NCBI GenBank assembly: GCA_944472155.2
Contig: OX235273.1
Coordinates: forward strand, 34,073,204-34,137,203
Length of the DNA stretch: 64,000 bases
DNA from: Trichobilharzia szidati
Lineage: Eukaryota; Platyhelminthes; Trematoda; Strigeidida; Schistosomatidae
Direction: 5' to 3'
Under the pieces are notes generated by a model. It ran no database searches and was not told the DNA's origin. It saw only the letters and a list, made by a program, of their open reading frames with translations. The translations under genes and the position numbers were made by a program. Shown here piece by piece: positions 10,896 to 22,964 of this stretch (positions are counted from its first letter, which is position 1; each line of letters starts with the position of its first letter).

Positions 10896-11533
10896 TGAAA
10901 CTTACTCTGCAAGAAAATCGATATCCAGAGAACTTCCTAAAAAGTACAAGTCAATACCTAGAGTTCTTGTGAGGGTGGATACCGTAGATAAGAAATTTAT
11001 GTATCATAAGTTAAGTTACAAAGAGGAAATTGCAGCTGACATTCTAAAATGTCGACTTAACAGAGCAGTAGTAAAAACATCTCCTGCATCTAAACTGGTA
11101 CTCAACTTTTCAACTAAACCAGTACTCGCACAACGAGTCGAGGATAATTATCAAAGATGACATCATCAATGTGTATCTATGAAATCAACTACTCATATGG
11201 AGCTAGTTACGTTGGCCGTACTCAGAGGGCTTTATTCATGCGTGCGCGTGAACATGTACCTTTATGGTTGAGCAAAGGGGTAACCAAATGCGTAAATAGT
11301 GCAGTCTTAGCCCACTTGATAGATACTGGACACTCGATAAAACTTGACTAGGCGTTCTCAGTTATTTACAGACATCCTGGTAATCTATCTAGAGGAGCTC
11401 GATGATGTCTTCTATCAGTAGCTGAAGTGGTTGCAATCAAGACCAGAAGACCGACTCTTTGTATACAGAGGAAGTACGTTCAACCTCTATGTTTACCTTG
11501 GCCTACAATAAGGCCAACAAATCTTCCATATGG

Positions 11534-13053
11534 AAAACAGAAAGATTGAGCGGAGAAATATTTACTTTTCAATTAGATCCTCATCTCTGGCTCTACTCTA
11601 ATATATCCACCTTGAAGGAACTTATTTTAAGATGTACAATGAATGTTCATTTCTTATTCAATAAGGAATAATACAGACAAATTGATGGTGTAGCTATGGG
11701 TTCACCATTAGGTCCAATCCTAGCTGATTTTTTCCTCGCTAAATTAGAGAATGGACCACTGAAAGGAGTAATTAATGACATGGATTTCTACTGTCGATAT
11801 ATGGATGATACATTTGTGGTTATGAAAGATGAGAATTATGCAATGAATATCCTTGACAAGTTTAATGATGCACATTCAGCAATAAACTTTACCATAGAGA
11901 AAGAAAGTAATGACAGTATCTCATTCCTAGACGTCTTCATGGCAAGGAAAGAAGATGGCACACTAAGAAGGAGTGTGTATAGGAAACCTACAACAACAGG
12001 TCAGTACACTCATTTTTTGAGTTTTGTACCTTTGAAATATAAACGTAACCTGGTAAAGTGTCTGGTTCATAGAGCTAAGTTAATCTGTTCAGACGACTGC
12101 CTCAATGAGGAGCTTAAGATTATTAAAGAATTACTTAGAAAAAATGGTTATCCAGATAAATTTATTGAGAAGAATATGAATTCAGCACCAAAGACAGTCA
12201 GTATGGCTACAGTTCCGAAAAAACCAATGTTCATAAAATTGCAGTTCCTCGGTGACAACATCAGCGAAATAATAACACAACGCTTGAAGAATGCAGTTAA
12301 AAGAGCTTATTATGCAGCAGAGGTACGTTGTCTCTTCAAAACCACCCCTATTCTATGTTCCAGAAATAAGGATAAACTACCTAATTTTGCCTCTTCTATG
12401 TGTATCTACCAGTTTGACTGCAGCTGCGGAGCCAGCTACATTGGGCGTACAATTAGGCAGGTTCATCGTCGTATTTCCGAACATCATCCAGCATGGTTAA
12501 GCAAGGGACAAACAAGATCTATTCGTAGTTCTATTTTAGCACACCTTGTTGATACTGAGCACAAAGTTGATGTTAATACTGCATTTAAAATTATTTATCG
12601 CATTCCGATTAATCTTAACTTTGCTCTACGAATTCGTCTTCTACAGACAGCTGGGGCAATCGGAATCCACCTGAAGAAGCCAAGCCTATGTGTTCAGAAG
12701 AAATTTGTACAGCCACTTTCCTTACCGTGGCCATCGTTACAAGAATGCATAAACAGGACTACGTCGCCCCCCTCCCCCTAAACCTATAAAAATTATAATT
12801 GTCCAAATTATTTTATTTTTATTTTGACCACTTCATCTTTAATTACGTGTTATCCTTGTAAAATTAATTTATTCTAACCATTTCTACCTTTTAAATGTGT
12901 ATTGATTTTCTTCATTAATTATCAACCCATTGACATTTTGACACTGTTTAATTATTGTTAACAAATATATATATATATATATATATTAGAGTAGAGCCAG
13001 AGATGAGGATCTAATTGAAAAGTAAATATTTCTTCGCTCAATCTTTCTGTTAA
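11534..13053 (+). mobile_element. Penelope-like element B with inverted flanking repeats
   Basis: A 5'-truncated PLE whose ends are mirror images: 11534-11606 and 12981-13053 are reverse complements (about 73 bp). Inside is the best preserved PLE frame of the window (11696-12781). PLEs are known to carry such repeats in direct or inverted arrangement. An (AT)n run at about 12965-12986 borders the right repeat. Confidence 0.85.
11696..12781 (+). CDS. PLE reverse transcriptase C-terminal half with GIY-YIG endonuclease
   Basis: 361 codons, uninterrupted. Residues 1-20 carry MGSPLGPILADFFLAKLENG (RT motif B region). About residue 35 reads CRYMDDTF, the intact YxDD catalytic box. Around 80-110 FLDVFMARKEDGTLRRSVYRK is the conserved thumb-side segment. 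The GIY-YIG domain begins near residue 237 (CIYQFDCSCGASYIGRTIRQ, then R-EHHPAWLSKG), preceded by the Cys-rich linker usual in PLEs. It ends in the family signature LCVQKKFVQPLSLPWPS. The N-terminal RT fingers are missing: homologous sequence continues upstream only to about 11610, past an in-frame stop. Not a host gene. Confidence 0.88.
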   Translation: MGSPLGPILADFFLAKLENGPLKGVINDMDFYCRYMDDTFVVMKDENYAMNILDKFNDAHSAINFTIEKESNDSISFLDVFMARKEDGTLRRSVYRKPTTTGQYTHFLSFVPLKYKRNLVKCLVHRAKLICSDDCLNEELKIIKELLRKNGYPDKFIEKNMNSAPKTVSMATVPKKPMFIKLQFLGDNISEIITQRLKNAVKRAYYAAEVRCLFKTTPILCSRNKDKLPNFASSMCIYQFDCSCGASYIGRTIRQVHRRISEHHPAWLSKGQTRSIRSSILAHLVDTEHKVDVNTAFKIIYRIPINLNFALRIRLLQTAGAIGIHLKKPSLCVQKKFVQPLSLPWPSLQECINRTTSPPSP

Positions 13054-13380
13054 CCAAATGTCTAAATGGGGATTTTTTCTATATTGAAATCTTCCATAAA
13101 CATTAGCACTTTCAATTCCTATCACAATTTTCTTTTCTTCTTCTTCTATTCCTTTGTTTCATGAACAGACGTTCATTTTCTACTTTTATTATTTCATGAC
13201 CTTTCTTAGATTCATGACCTTATGTTTAAGTGATGCTTGTCTAAGTTGTTATCGTATTTATAAAATCGTGTTCATTTCACTTCACCAAATTCATTATTAT
13301 TATTATTTGAAAACCACTCACCAATAGTACTTTTAAGTTTACACCACACCACATTTATTATTTTACAATTATTATTAATT

Positions 13381-14121
13381 GGATAACGTTATTAGAAGAC
13401 AGAGATTATCTTAAAAAATGTGATGTATTTGGGCTTCACATTTCGAACAACCTGTTCACACATATACTTGTCAAGTCGATATATATGAAAAGTCAATTAG
13501 TCTTTAAACCTATAATCTATGCCGCCCTTAAGAATAATGTCTCCATCAAATTACCATATAACGGGGAAATAAACAGTAGGATTTTGAGACAAAGGTTGAA
13601 TTCGATCATCCGTAGAACCTACTATGCAGCCCAGCTTGTAATTGTCAAAGAAGCTAAAAATATGCTTCACTGCAAACCTCAAAAGTGCACAAGTGATTAT
13701 GTCACATCCCACACAATTTACCAATTTTCGTGTGTGTGTATGTGGACATACATACATAGGGAGGAGTAATCGTGCGTTGCACGTGAGGGTGGGAGAGCAT
13801 ATCCCAAAATGGTTAGAAAAACAGATGAATTGTGGCAAACCAATAGATGCAGGTGTCAGACTATCAACTTCGTCTATAGCTAAACATCTAATCCAGATGA
13901 ACCATAAGATTGATGTTAACTCAGCCTTTAAGGTCATCCATAAAACGGTCAAGGGAGCTTATTGAAATACACTGAGACTATAGCTAGTCATAAACTTCAT
14001 TGCCCTTAATTTTTTCATATATATCGACTTGACAAGTAAATGTGTGATCAGGTTGCTCGAAATGTATAGCGCAAATACATCACATTTTTCAGATAATCTC
14101 CGTCTTCTAATAACGCTATCC
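13381..14121 (+). mobile_element. Penelope-like element C, GIY-YIG fragment between inverted repeats
   Basis: Inverted flanks 13381-13492 and 14011-14121 (about 112 bp) enclose only the C-terminal PLE part. The coding remnant runs 13485-13965 with one frameshift at the endonuclease: IYQFSC, then TYIGRSNRALHVRVGEHIPKW. RT motifs are gone. A single partial copy of the flank is seen at about 27056-27165. Confidence 0.82.
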
Positions 14122-14129
14122 AAATTTTT

Positions 14130-15830
14130 AAAGGGACTAACTGTTCTAAATCGTTATTATTGTCGTTATTTTCAATCTTGAACTTATGTGTAATTTACCA
14201 CATTCATTGGTTTATTTTCTGTAGTATTCATATTTTCTCACACTTTGGTTACACTCCCTCTCGAAACCGGTATTTTGTTGATTATATTTAAATGTATACA
14301 CACGCAACATTAAATTAAATTATCTCATCTCATTTTATCTCATGTTCTCATTGACCATGCATAATAAAAAAATAACTGACTTTTATTCCATCCCGTCTTA
14401 TACTTGTTCTACGATGCACATTCTGATATGATTCTAATTTGCCCTTACTGGCTGACTGGCAATTGTATGCTTAAATTAATCGATTTATAATTGTGGAGCC
14501 TGACGTAGCAGAATTTACTGAAACCACAATTGTTCGCTCTAACTAACTGGTTCTGAAAAAATTATGGGAATGTTCAAGTTACTGAAATTCATAATGGACA
14601 AATTGGTTAGCAGTTCGCAATCTACACAGTCTGACTGATGAAATTTCACCATAGTAGTTTCCTTTTGAAACCAAGTTATTCAGATCACAATGAGTGATCT
14701 GCTTGATACCATAAATAATAATGAAGAAGGCTAACAAATAAGTGATATGCAACTACTCATCTAAATCAATCAGTAGTATAGAGTTCTATGCAACTAGGCT
14801 TATTAGGATATGCTGATGTCAATAAAGTCAAGTGACTTAACTAGACACTCTCAAATGTTGTTATCCTCAAATGAAAACATTTTGTGTAAGCTTGATCACG
14901 AATAGGACATGTATGACTAAGTGATTTAATAAAAACACAGTAATTAAGCCGCATTTCTTTTGATGTCTTTATATTTCATGCCTTCTGTCCAGATTCCCTT
15001 CAGTTTGTGATTTGCACGTCGATGGATACATGACTGGAGGTATTAATGGCTGTATAGCTGAAATCAGAGTCTCTGTTCAGTACGTATGTGTTAGTGAATG
15101 GTATTGTTTCGGCTACAAAGTGAGAAGCATAGCATGCGTATCCGCTATATTCATTCATTGGGGAACTGACAAACACTAGGATAACAGCACCATTGACGTG
15201 GATGAATGGTGACGCCATATGAACACACTAACGTGGGAGAGAGTCGCTTCATATGTTATTAAGTATATACTACCATGAACAAAAATCAACCAAATATAAC
15301 ATGCATCCACTTATATAACCATGAAGAATGCATCCATTTAGTTGTCAAGTCATCCCATCACCTGCGTGCAACTTCAGCCCGAATCATCAGAAATCAGTCA
15401 CTCCATGTGTATACACTTTTATATACCTAAGTGAAAATAAAGCTTATGTGGTTCAGGGTCAGGTTACCAATTTGCATTACAATAGCGCTAGTTTGTGTGA
15501 CTGGCAATACATTTTCTCATTAACAGATGATAGGAGCACGAATAACGTGAATGAGAGTGTAATCCGTAGGTATGCAACTGGGACAGCGGTTGTTCCTACA
15601 ACTTTTTCCATCTGGCATTGTTTGCTACTTACCTAGTTGTACCTGTCATCGCTCTGTTCTAATCATCCTCATGTATAGATACCATATTGCAGAGAATTTT
15701 ACTACTCACTCAGTTTATTGTGATATTCCGAGTTAAGATTATTTTGGCCTACAATAAAAGGTAATTAGAAATAAGCATTTTCGACTACTGGAAATAAAAG
15801 CATTTTGCTTAGGATCTAAATATTGAATAA
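14130..15830. other. Intergenic, no gene recognised
   Basis: Short open frames at 15000-15218 (minus) and 15328-15636 (plus) have no recognisable motif, signal peptide or splice context. Confidence 0.4.
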
Positions 15831-15837
15831 ATAATAC

Positions 15838-17270
15838 TTAAACCGAATTTTCTATCAAAATAGATATGGCGACAAGACGTGAAAGTGAGTTATCCATGGA
15901 GATATTATACTGGAATGGAATGGTATGTTGCGTTTTTCCATACGTCTTGAAAAGAGCCTTGTGATCTAAGTTAATCTTAGTTTTAAAATGTTTGAAATGT
16001 GGTCGAACAGATGCTCTACGGTGTTCATTTCTTCTGATTTTGATTTCTCGAGATGTTTGTCCGATGTATATCGCATCACATTCCAAGCATTTTATTTTAT
16101 AGACACAATTAGATAGAGAATCTTTAGGGATCTGTTCTTTTATATGGACAAGGTTGTTTCGTAGTATTTCTGATGTTTTGAAGAAAACTCTAATGTCGAG
16201 CTTATTGAGTAGCCTTCTGATATCGTCTGACATCTCTGCTCTCTATGGAATGACAGCTGTTGAGGGCCATGCTTTCAGAATAAGTTTTCGACCATACTTG
16301 ATGTCAGTGTTGATTTTTTTGGTGAAGTTCGTGGGTTGGTAATTTCTTCTAAGTTACGTGAAAAGGTTTAAATGTAAACACTTTTTATCATCACATTTCC
16401 TTACAGACAGGATACGATACAAGGAATCATGTGCAGAGGTCCTCTCATTTAAGGTGCAATTCATGTGTAGTTTAATCAGGCTGACCAGCTGAAAGGCATG
16501 ACCATTTCACCTGACTCTTTCACAACTTCTCTTACCAGTTATGAACATGTTTCGTTAAAGGTTTTCCCAATTATATTTAATTTGATGTTGTTTTCATAAT
16601 GAAAGAAGGAATGATAACTGAAAGATAAATACTTCAAAATGGTCCTCTATTATTTCTGATTTTTACTGGATCCAAAACACTGGCCATTGTATTTATCTTT
16701 ATCCTTCTATCCGCCGGTGCAACACATGATAAACCATTTATTGGATATACTTTCCTATGCTTATATGTAAGTTATATTTTACTTGCACACAGTGAGTGAT
16801 ATTATTCATGCTTCGTTTTTGTATTTATTTGCTTATATGTACAATTACAAAAAATTGAGGTAACATTCTGTCATAAAACGACATTTTCATTGATGTGATT
16901 GAGCGCTGATATAGAATCTTTTTGGGTGTATATCCTTGAAAAGTAGAAACAAAAGTAATGGATCTTTACTCACCATTCCGAGCTCACATTCATGACTAGC
17001 ATAACCCATGTAGGCTTTGATAAACTCTTCTGGATATCTATTTCTGCTTTGAATATCCTGAAGGATGCGGTGTTTTTCCTCTACAGAGTCTTCGAAGAAA
17101 AACTGATATTGCTTTAATTGTCAATTTCTTAGTCACATCAATTTTGTATTTCATTGATAGGAAGCTGAGGAAGTGTATATGCTCAGCTTAGGTATCTAAC
17201 TCTCAAAATACTGTTGTTTTAATGGACCCATCCTCTCTTCACGTGGGTGAGTTGCCGAGGAAGTGTAAAA
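15838..17270 (-). mobile_element. Penelope-like element D, degenerate
   Basis: Read on the minus strand. Near 17270-17150 lies a decayed RT C-terminal segment (a phrase like KTTVF-LDT then HFLSFLSMKYK). Near 17050-17000 lies HRILQDIQSRNRYPEEFIK. The GIY-YIG portion is at 16345-15838, with INTDIKYGRKLILKAW followed by a 131-codon frame: FFKTSEILRNNLVHIKEQIP, CVYKIKCLECDAIYIGQTSR, R-NEHRRA. The CxxC before YIG is conserved. Sequence differs clearly from PLEs A-C, so this is another subfamily. Confidence 0.78.
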
Positions 17271-17279
17271 AGTGATTAT

Positions 17280-18700
17280 ATTGTCTTTCGTTAATTAAAT
17301 GCACCCCTGTGCGAGCATTATTGTGTTCGTAATATATTTTACATTAAATAATGTAACACAGTATGCAAACCTCAAACTGTGAAGACTCTGTTGCTGAATG
17401 TCCTCTACGACATGGTCTCTTTTTGTCAATACGTAAAACAGCAAAACTGTATCAAAGATGATTCACGTTTAGATTCACCAGCGTTTGAAGGCCAAACTTG
17501 AATGTATTCGAATAAACACTGTTCGGTAGTGAAGAGCATATAAGAAAAGCGTATACAGCAGAAAATATTTATATGTAAGAAATTAATTAACATACATGAG
17601 ACAGACTATTAATAAACTAGATTGGTTGAAATAGCAGTCAGAAGTTACGGTTCTGATGTGACAAATATAATCATACTACCAGCTAGTAGTAAGTAGTATG
17701 ATTTGGATGCAGTAGATAGAAGATAGAGGATAAAGGACAGATAGGAAGAGTATTAACACCTATGTAATGATACTATACTTGCATTTTCATATTTCAACTT
17801 CCAAAGGATCATTTCACATTTTTGCTGAAAACGTTTCGGCAAATATAGAAACTGGTGGAGATTTCATGGCCACTGCATAAACCTTGCTGTATATTTCACT
17901 TTTAGACACGGACTGGATATTCGCCATACATTGGAGCAGTTACGGCTTCAGATAAATTTTAAGCTTTGCATGTGTACAAGCTTCTTTCTATGATCTGTTC
18001 ATAGATACAGCTAAGAGTTTCCAAATGAAGTACCTGAGTGAAGCAAACTCAAAAGATGCAACACGCCTCATAACTACAACCGGATTGTGAAAATAGCCAA
18101 TAATCCCGAAAGTATACCAGACACCGTTATAAACAAAGTTGAAAATATTCATATATCTCCTCACCAAATACCCACAGAAGAGTCAGACTCGGTTAAATAT
18201 GTACCCACAAGTACGTAGATAGCCAGCTAGCAAGCTATCTCACTTTGTCCGCCGAATAACGCCGACTAAGCAAAGTTTGCATCTAAGAATTGCAGAATGC
18301 AAAGTGCTTTCCAATTCATGCATGTCAGTCAACCAGTCAATCAATCAATTGAAGCTATTCCAAAGTGGGGATCAAGACACATGCATCGACCCACCAACTA
18401 AATGAATAACCAACGAGCTGACGAACTAATCAACCAACGGACGGAGGGACGAACCAACCCACTTACCAACCAATCAACAAACCAGATGCAATGACGGACT
18501 GAGTCGCAAATACAAGGATGACTTATTTATTCATCACATAGTGAATAGGTGAAAGGGAAAAACGAATTGCCAGGCAGGCAGGCGAGTGAGCGAGCGATTC
18601 AGCCACCTGGTGAACAAGTCATCGATCTTCCAAACGAGTGAGCGGTCGATCGTTCGAGTGAGCATGTCAATCAAACCATTTCACATTACGCGTACTCATT
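17280..18700. other. Intergenic, with CAAT/AACC-type tetranucleotide repeats
   Basis: No gene seen. 18320-18490 is rich in caatcaat, aaccaacc and gacggac units; 18560-18660 has gagcgagc-type repeats leading up to the promoter of the Cys/Gly-rich gene. Confidence 0.45.
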
Positions 18701-18776
18701 GATTCTGCTGATTGATTACTGATCAGCTGACTTCGAGTGTGACCACGGGTTCGCTCGACAGGTTAACTTCGAGGAG

Positions 18777-18785
18777 TATAAAAAG
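18777..18785 (+). promoter_or_regulatory. TATA box of the Cys/Gly-rich peptide gene
   Basis: TATAAAAAG, 57 bases before the start codon, giving a predicted transcription start near 18807 and a short 5'UTR. Absent from copy 1. Confidence 0.75.
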
Positions 18786-18841
18786 CACGGTGTATGTGAG
18801 TAGTCAGCTTCAAGTTGAACAGTTCTTCACAGTAAACGACA

Positions 18842-19453
18842 ATGCAGATGTTCACTGTATGTTAGAATACTCTGGTTGTATAATATTGTATGCCTTCCTT
18901 CCTGATGGGCATTTTCATTTCAGCTCGTCTTAGTTGTACTCGTTGCATCACTGGGATTCGAAATGGGAGGTAAGTCTTCCTCCTGCGTCTCCTCTCCTGC
19001 TCCTCTTCCTACTCCACGTCATCATCAACACAATCATGACCATGATCACTCGTTGACATAAATAGAGAAGAGATAGACAATGCAGACAGACAAATAACAC
19101 ATTCACTCAGTAGAAATGATGTCAATACATGCTACCTTAATTGATGAGACAATGAATGAAGGAGTGACTGAGTTGGTGATAGAGTGAGTCAGTGGGTCAG
19201 TGAGTGAGTGAGTGAGTGGGTGGGTGGATGTATGAAGCAAGTAATGACTGAGTATTTAATTGTGGTGTTTTGTTGTTTTGTGATTTCAGTTATTGCAGGT
19301 CCAGTTCCAGAACCAGCAGCGGCAGCAGCAAACAGTGGTTGTCCTGGCTGTCCTGGTGGATGCCCTAAATGCCGTGGAGGGTGTTGTGGATGCCGTGGAT
19401 GCCGAGGTGGAAATTGTCCAGGTGGCTGCTGTAAAGGCTGCCGAAGACATTAA
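18842..19453 (+). CDS. Secreted Cys/Gly-rich small protein, three exons, intact
   Basis: Exons 18842-18856 (15 nt), 18924-18969 (46 nt) and 19290-19453 (164 nt) join to a 74-residue protein. Splice sites are consensus (GTATGT, GTAAGT donors; tttcag acceptors). Residues 1-20 (MQMFTLVLVVLVASLGFEMG) form a signal peptide split by the first intron, with cleavage likely around residues 16-24. Then comes VIAGPVPEP, five Ala, and a 40-residue tail holding 12 Cys and 13 Gly in CPG, CRG and GGCC units, ending CRRH. No family is recognised. The composition suggests a disulphide-crosslinked or metal-binding extracellular peptide; a structural (eggshell-like) or host-directed role is possible but unproven. 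TATA at 18777, poly(A) signal at 19607. Confidence 0.85.
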
Positions 19454-20684
19454 ACATTAACGCAGCAGACATCAATTAATTAATTAAACAGAACACCTCA
19501 TTATTCATACAAGCTTTCCTGCGTGAAGAAAATGCTGTCATCATTGATCTGAAGACGGTGGACAATGTGTACTTTTAGATAGATATCCTCTGTACAACTT
19601 ACTAATAATAAATACACTTGCATTATCCAAATCACACCTTTCAGACTTCTTCTTTTTCACTCAATTGTCTGTCAATCAGCGAAGCTCTGATTCTCCCCTC
19701 CCCTCCCCTCGCGCTCACCGAAATTAGCATCGAACCATCTTGTGTAAATTCCTCTGTGTTTCAACCAGATACTTCGTTGCTTCATCGGTTGGTCATTTAG
19801 TCAGTGAGACAGTTCGTCAGGCTGTTGGCCAGTCGAGTAGGCGTGCAGTCAGCCAGTGTGAGAGAGAGAGAAAGCCAGTAAGTGGCTAAGTAAGGGAGGG
19901 AGGGAGGGAGTGAGTAAGTAAGTGAGTGAGTGAGTGAGAGTGAGCGAGTCATGGAGGGAGTTGGTCAGCTAGGCAGTGAATGATGTGGCGTGTTGATTTC
20001 TGCCAGTTGAATTGAGGCATAAATCTCTGCTGAATGGAATTTAAAGCATACGAAAATATGATTCAGATAATCTGGCAAATAGACCAGCATCCATCCAAAA
20101 TGGTCAGTCAGCCATTCAGTAGTCAGGCAGGCGGGCAGTCAGTCAGTCAGTAAGCACGTAACCACTTAATCGATTCAGTAAAACAGTAATTGAGTAAGGC
20201 AGCGAGCAAGTGATTATGCAAGTAACTACGTAATGAAATGTCCAGATTTTTAACAGAGCACTTATTTCACTGAGTAATGATTGCGTGAATATTAGGTAGA
20301 TGCTTGTTTAGTTGAACACGTCTTCAGCGAGCGATGTTCACATGAACATACTACTCATTATCGCTTGTTCAGAGGCTGACGGTATTGACGTTCACGGATA
20401 GTACGAAGTATACTAACGCAAGATCTAATACCCACAACTTTCATAGTATTCGTTCCGCGTAGACCGAAGACAAAGCAAAACACCCCAATGGATCGTCCAA
20501 ATTACGAGATATATTTCGGGACGAAATCTGAGTGCGAGATGATTGCTTAGCTGGTTGGCTATGGATCGTGCACGAACGTGACACAACGGAGTACTAAATG
20601 GCGTGGATGCTTGACCGGAAGCCTTCAGATAAACAAGTTGACTTAAACAGTGAGGGTCCTCATCCAATGTTCAGTGATGATTGC
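18866..20684 (+). repeat. Segmental duplication, copy 2 (Cys/Gly-rich peptide segment)
   Basis: Partner of 3462-5237. Homology breaks at 20684 (tgattgc), and only four bases later (20688) begins the unrelated segment shared with 40285. Two duplication events therefore meet here. Confidence 0.9.
19607..19612 (+). terminator. Poly(A) signal AATAAA of the Cys/Gly-rich gene
   Basis: Consensus hexamer 154 bases downstream of the TAA, in the same context as in copy 1. Confidence 0.65.
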
Positions 20685-22438
20685 AACAGGTCCCACCCAA
20701 ACCATTGAAAATGTTGCCTTCTTAACGTTGGAAAAGAAAGTATGCTTCCTAATCCACTGGAATTTAGTAATGTACTATTTGTTTCTGTTCTCTCGGTTGA
20801 TCAACAACTATGGTTGTTTGGACACTGCTGACAGACGTAGATGTATTTTCAGAACTTCTTTAAAGACTTAACCACATTTCTCATGTTTAGAATACTTATG
20901 ACAATCTGTCTGTGTAAGGAAATACAGGTTTGTGAAGAGCAGATTCAATAACTAACATCCTCATTTGAAACGCCTATTTCCGTTAGTTTTCAAGCCATCA
21001 CAAAATAAATAAATATCATGGCTAAAGTTAGCGACGCCACACAAAAAGTATGAAATTGAGGTGTAAGTGAAAAAGCATCTCCTACAGCTTGTGAACATAA
21101 TCATCCTATGAAAACGTAGTTGTCCGTGTAAGGGATTTTATTAAGCAAATGCTTGCGAAGACAAAGTTCAATATATTGTCAGCAACCTGCAACAGTTATT
21201 ACTATTATTAGCAGCTGGAGTATGTGAGTAAGTCAGCTAGCATGCTCAGGTGATTTTCGAAAATTATCTCAACCATGAAGACTACAATGTTGAGATATTC
21301 ACATCTGCATCACTTTATTTCTGGGAGGAGGTCTACATTCAATAATAAATTGGTATTATGATGGGGAAAGCAGGAGTGAAACAGGGCAGATACTAACATC
21401 AATCCATAATCCTTCACACACTCACTGCTATGCCATAAAGAATCTTTGACATAAAGGTGAAAGTGTTGAACATTATGCTTTTATAATTTCTGGAGCATAT
21501 GTGAGGCACCATATCAAGCGACCATTCCAAACTTCAATGTTTCAGTGTTAACACCTGCTAGAGATAAGCTTATTTATACAACTTCAAATGACTAAACTTC
21601 TTTTAAACTCCACATGGATTGCAAATGTTAGAGCTATAATACAGAGCCCAGGAGAAAAGATAAATCGATCATAAAACTCCAGGGAATATACAAGTGGCTA
21701 CCAGTGCTGCAGATAGATTGTTTAGCAGGGAATTCTAGATCACTTATACTACTACGGATGACTGCGGTACCCACAGCTTGTCAAGACGGTTAAATATGTA
21801 TACATATATATATATGCAGCATGGCTCTCAAATGTCTTGACTTGGTTGAAGCAGTAACTGCTGCATGTATTAGATTCGTTTCGCTTCCTGTCTGCTTGAT
21901 CTAATGACAGGTTATATCATATGTACGAATATATACTTATATATATGCACATATAGATATGTTAGCATTCAATGATATCATTTTCATGTTACTGAAACTT
22001 AATGACTATACATTCCTTAAGAATAGAAACTACTGAAATTCTGTGTTAGTGAAAAGTGAGTTGTCATTTGGCCCCCATAAATACTGTTATTTATATCTTG
22101 AATTGTTAATTGTCTACGTGTGTTTCAGAATATAATTGGAATTTACGGTTTTTTCAATCCAAACATCATGCGAGTTATCAGATGATATTCGCTCACACTG
22201 CCTGGCGGTTTTCTGACAGATATACACTAATATGGAATTCACTAGTATCTTTTTACAATGTACCTGAATAATTTACTTCCCTCCGTTCCAGAAAATCTGC
22301 TGATCTCCTGATTGATGACCACTTCTAACTTTACTTATGAAAATAACTGATACATCATTTGATTTGACATTTTATTAATTTCGGTTATTAGAAGTGCAGA
22401 CCACAGTTTACAAACAGACTCATTTCTTAAACTGTCAA

Positions 22439-22680
22439 AAACATGCCTATGACTCATCCTAAAATATTTTTAGTAGGTATCACAGACAGATACAGTTGTG
22501 TTGGCTTCGCATGAAGATAGAAAGTTTGATTAGTATCAATAATAATAAACTCATATTACTGTGCTTTTGATATCTGTACTCTGTTTTGGATGATCACAAA
22601 TTAGTATGATCTTGATGGATGAGTTTTGAAAATATTATTGTCTGGCTTGTCTGAATTAATCTTTACGTGAAATGATGATT
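22439..22680. repeat. ~240-bp repeat unit, first copy
   Basis: Nearly identical to 25508-25750 (about 96% by eye) and matched less closely by 42007-42250 in segment B. The copies within A resemble each other more than the A/B pair, so one was added after the A/B split. Confidence 0.8.
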
Positions 22681-22964
22681 ATCATATGGAATGCAAAAGA
22701 ATATTGTTTTTTCCATTACTACTATTTTTGTCCAATATGGCTGCAAGCCAAGTTTGATTTCGAGCAGATTGTTTTTGAGTGTGTATGTGTTATGGAACAC
22801 TCTGAGCATTTATCTATTAGTAAAAGAATACCTGTCGATATTTTTTATTGATAGAAGATACATTCTAACACTTGTAGGCCCACGAATCGGCGCTCGTCCA
22901 TGGGTATCTGATGAAGCAATTGATCTATGATTGTGGATAGAAATCTAGGAAGATCAAATATGAA

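Larger units (their letters stand above)
9290..11533 (+). mobile_element. Penelope-like element A, degenerate
   Basis: An almost full-length but inactivated PLE read across several frames. N-terminal part 9331-9648 includes SLGLKFC. RT region 9645-10061 includes TKPDKGSGIVIMNKSDY and the KPGVPLHPIID motif. Then FYRQVDGFVMGSP and YVDETF (catalytic YxDD, second Asp changed to Glu) near 10230-10390. A GIY-YIG endonuclease remnant lies at 11157-11351 (CIYEINYSYGASYVGRTQR, REH, WL). Frameshifts and stops break it repeatedly, and a foldback element with target-site duplication interrupts it at 10709-10895. The tail near 11450-11505 carries the family's LCIQ-K-VQPL-LPWP signature. Confidence 0.88.

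Noticed and set aside
15328..15636. 102-codon plus frame
   Set aside because: No motif, no promoter or splice context, no homologous copy in the window.
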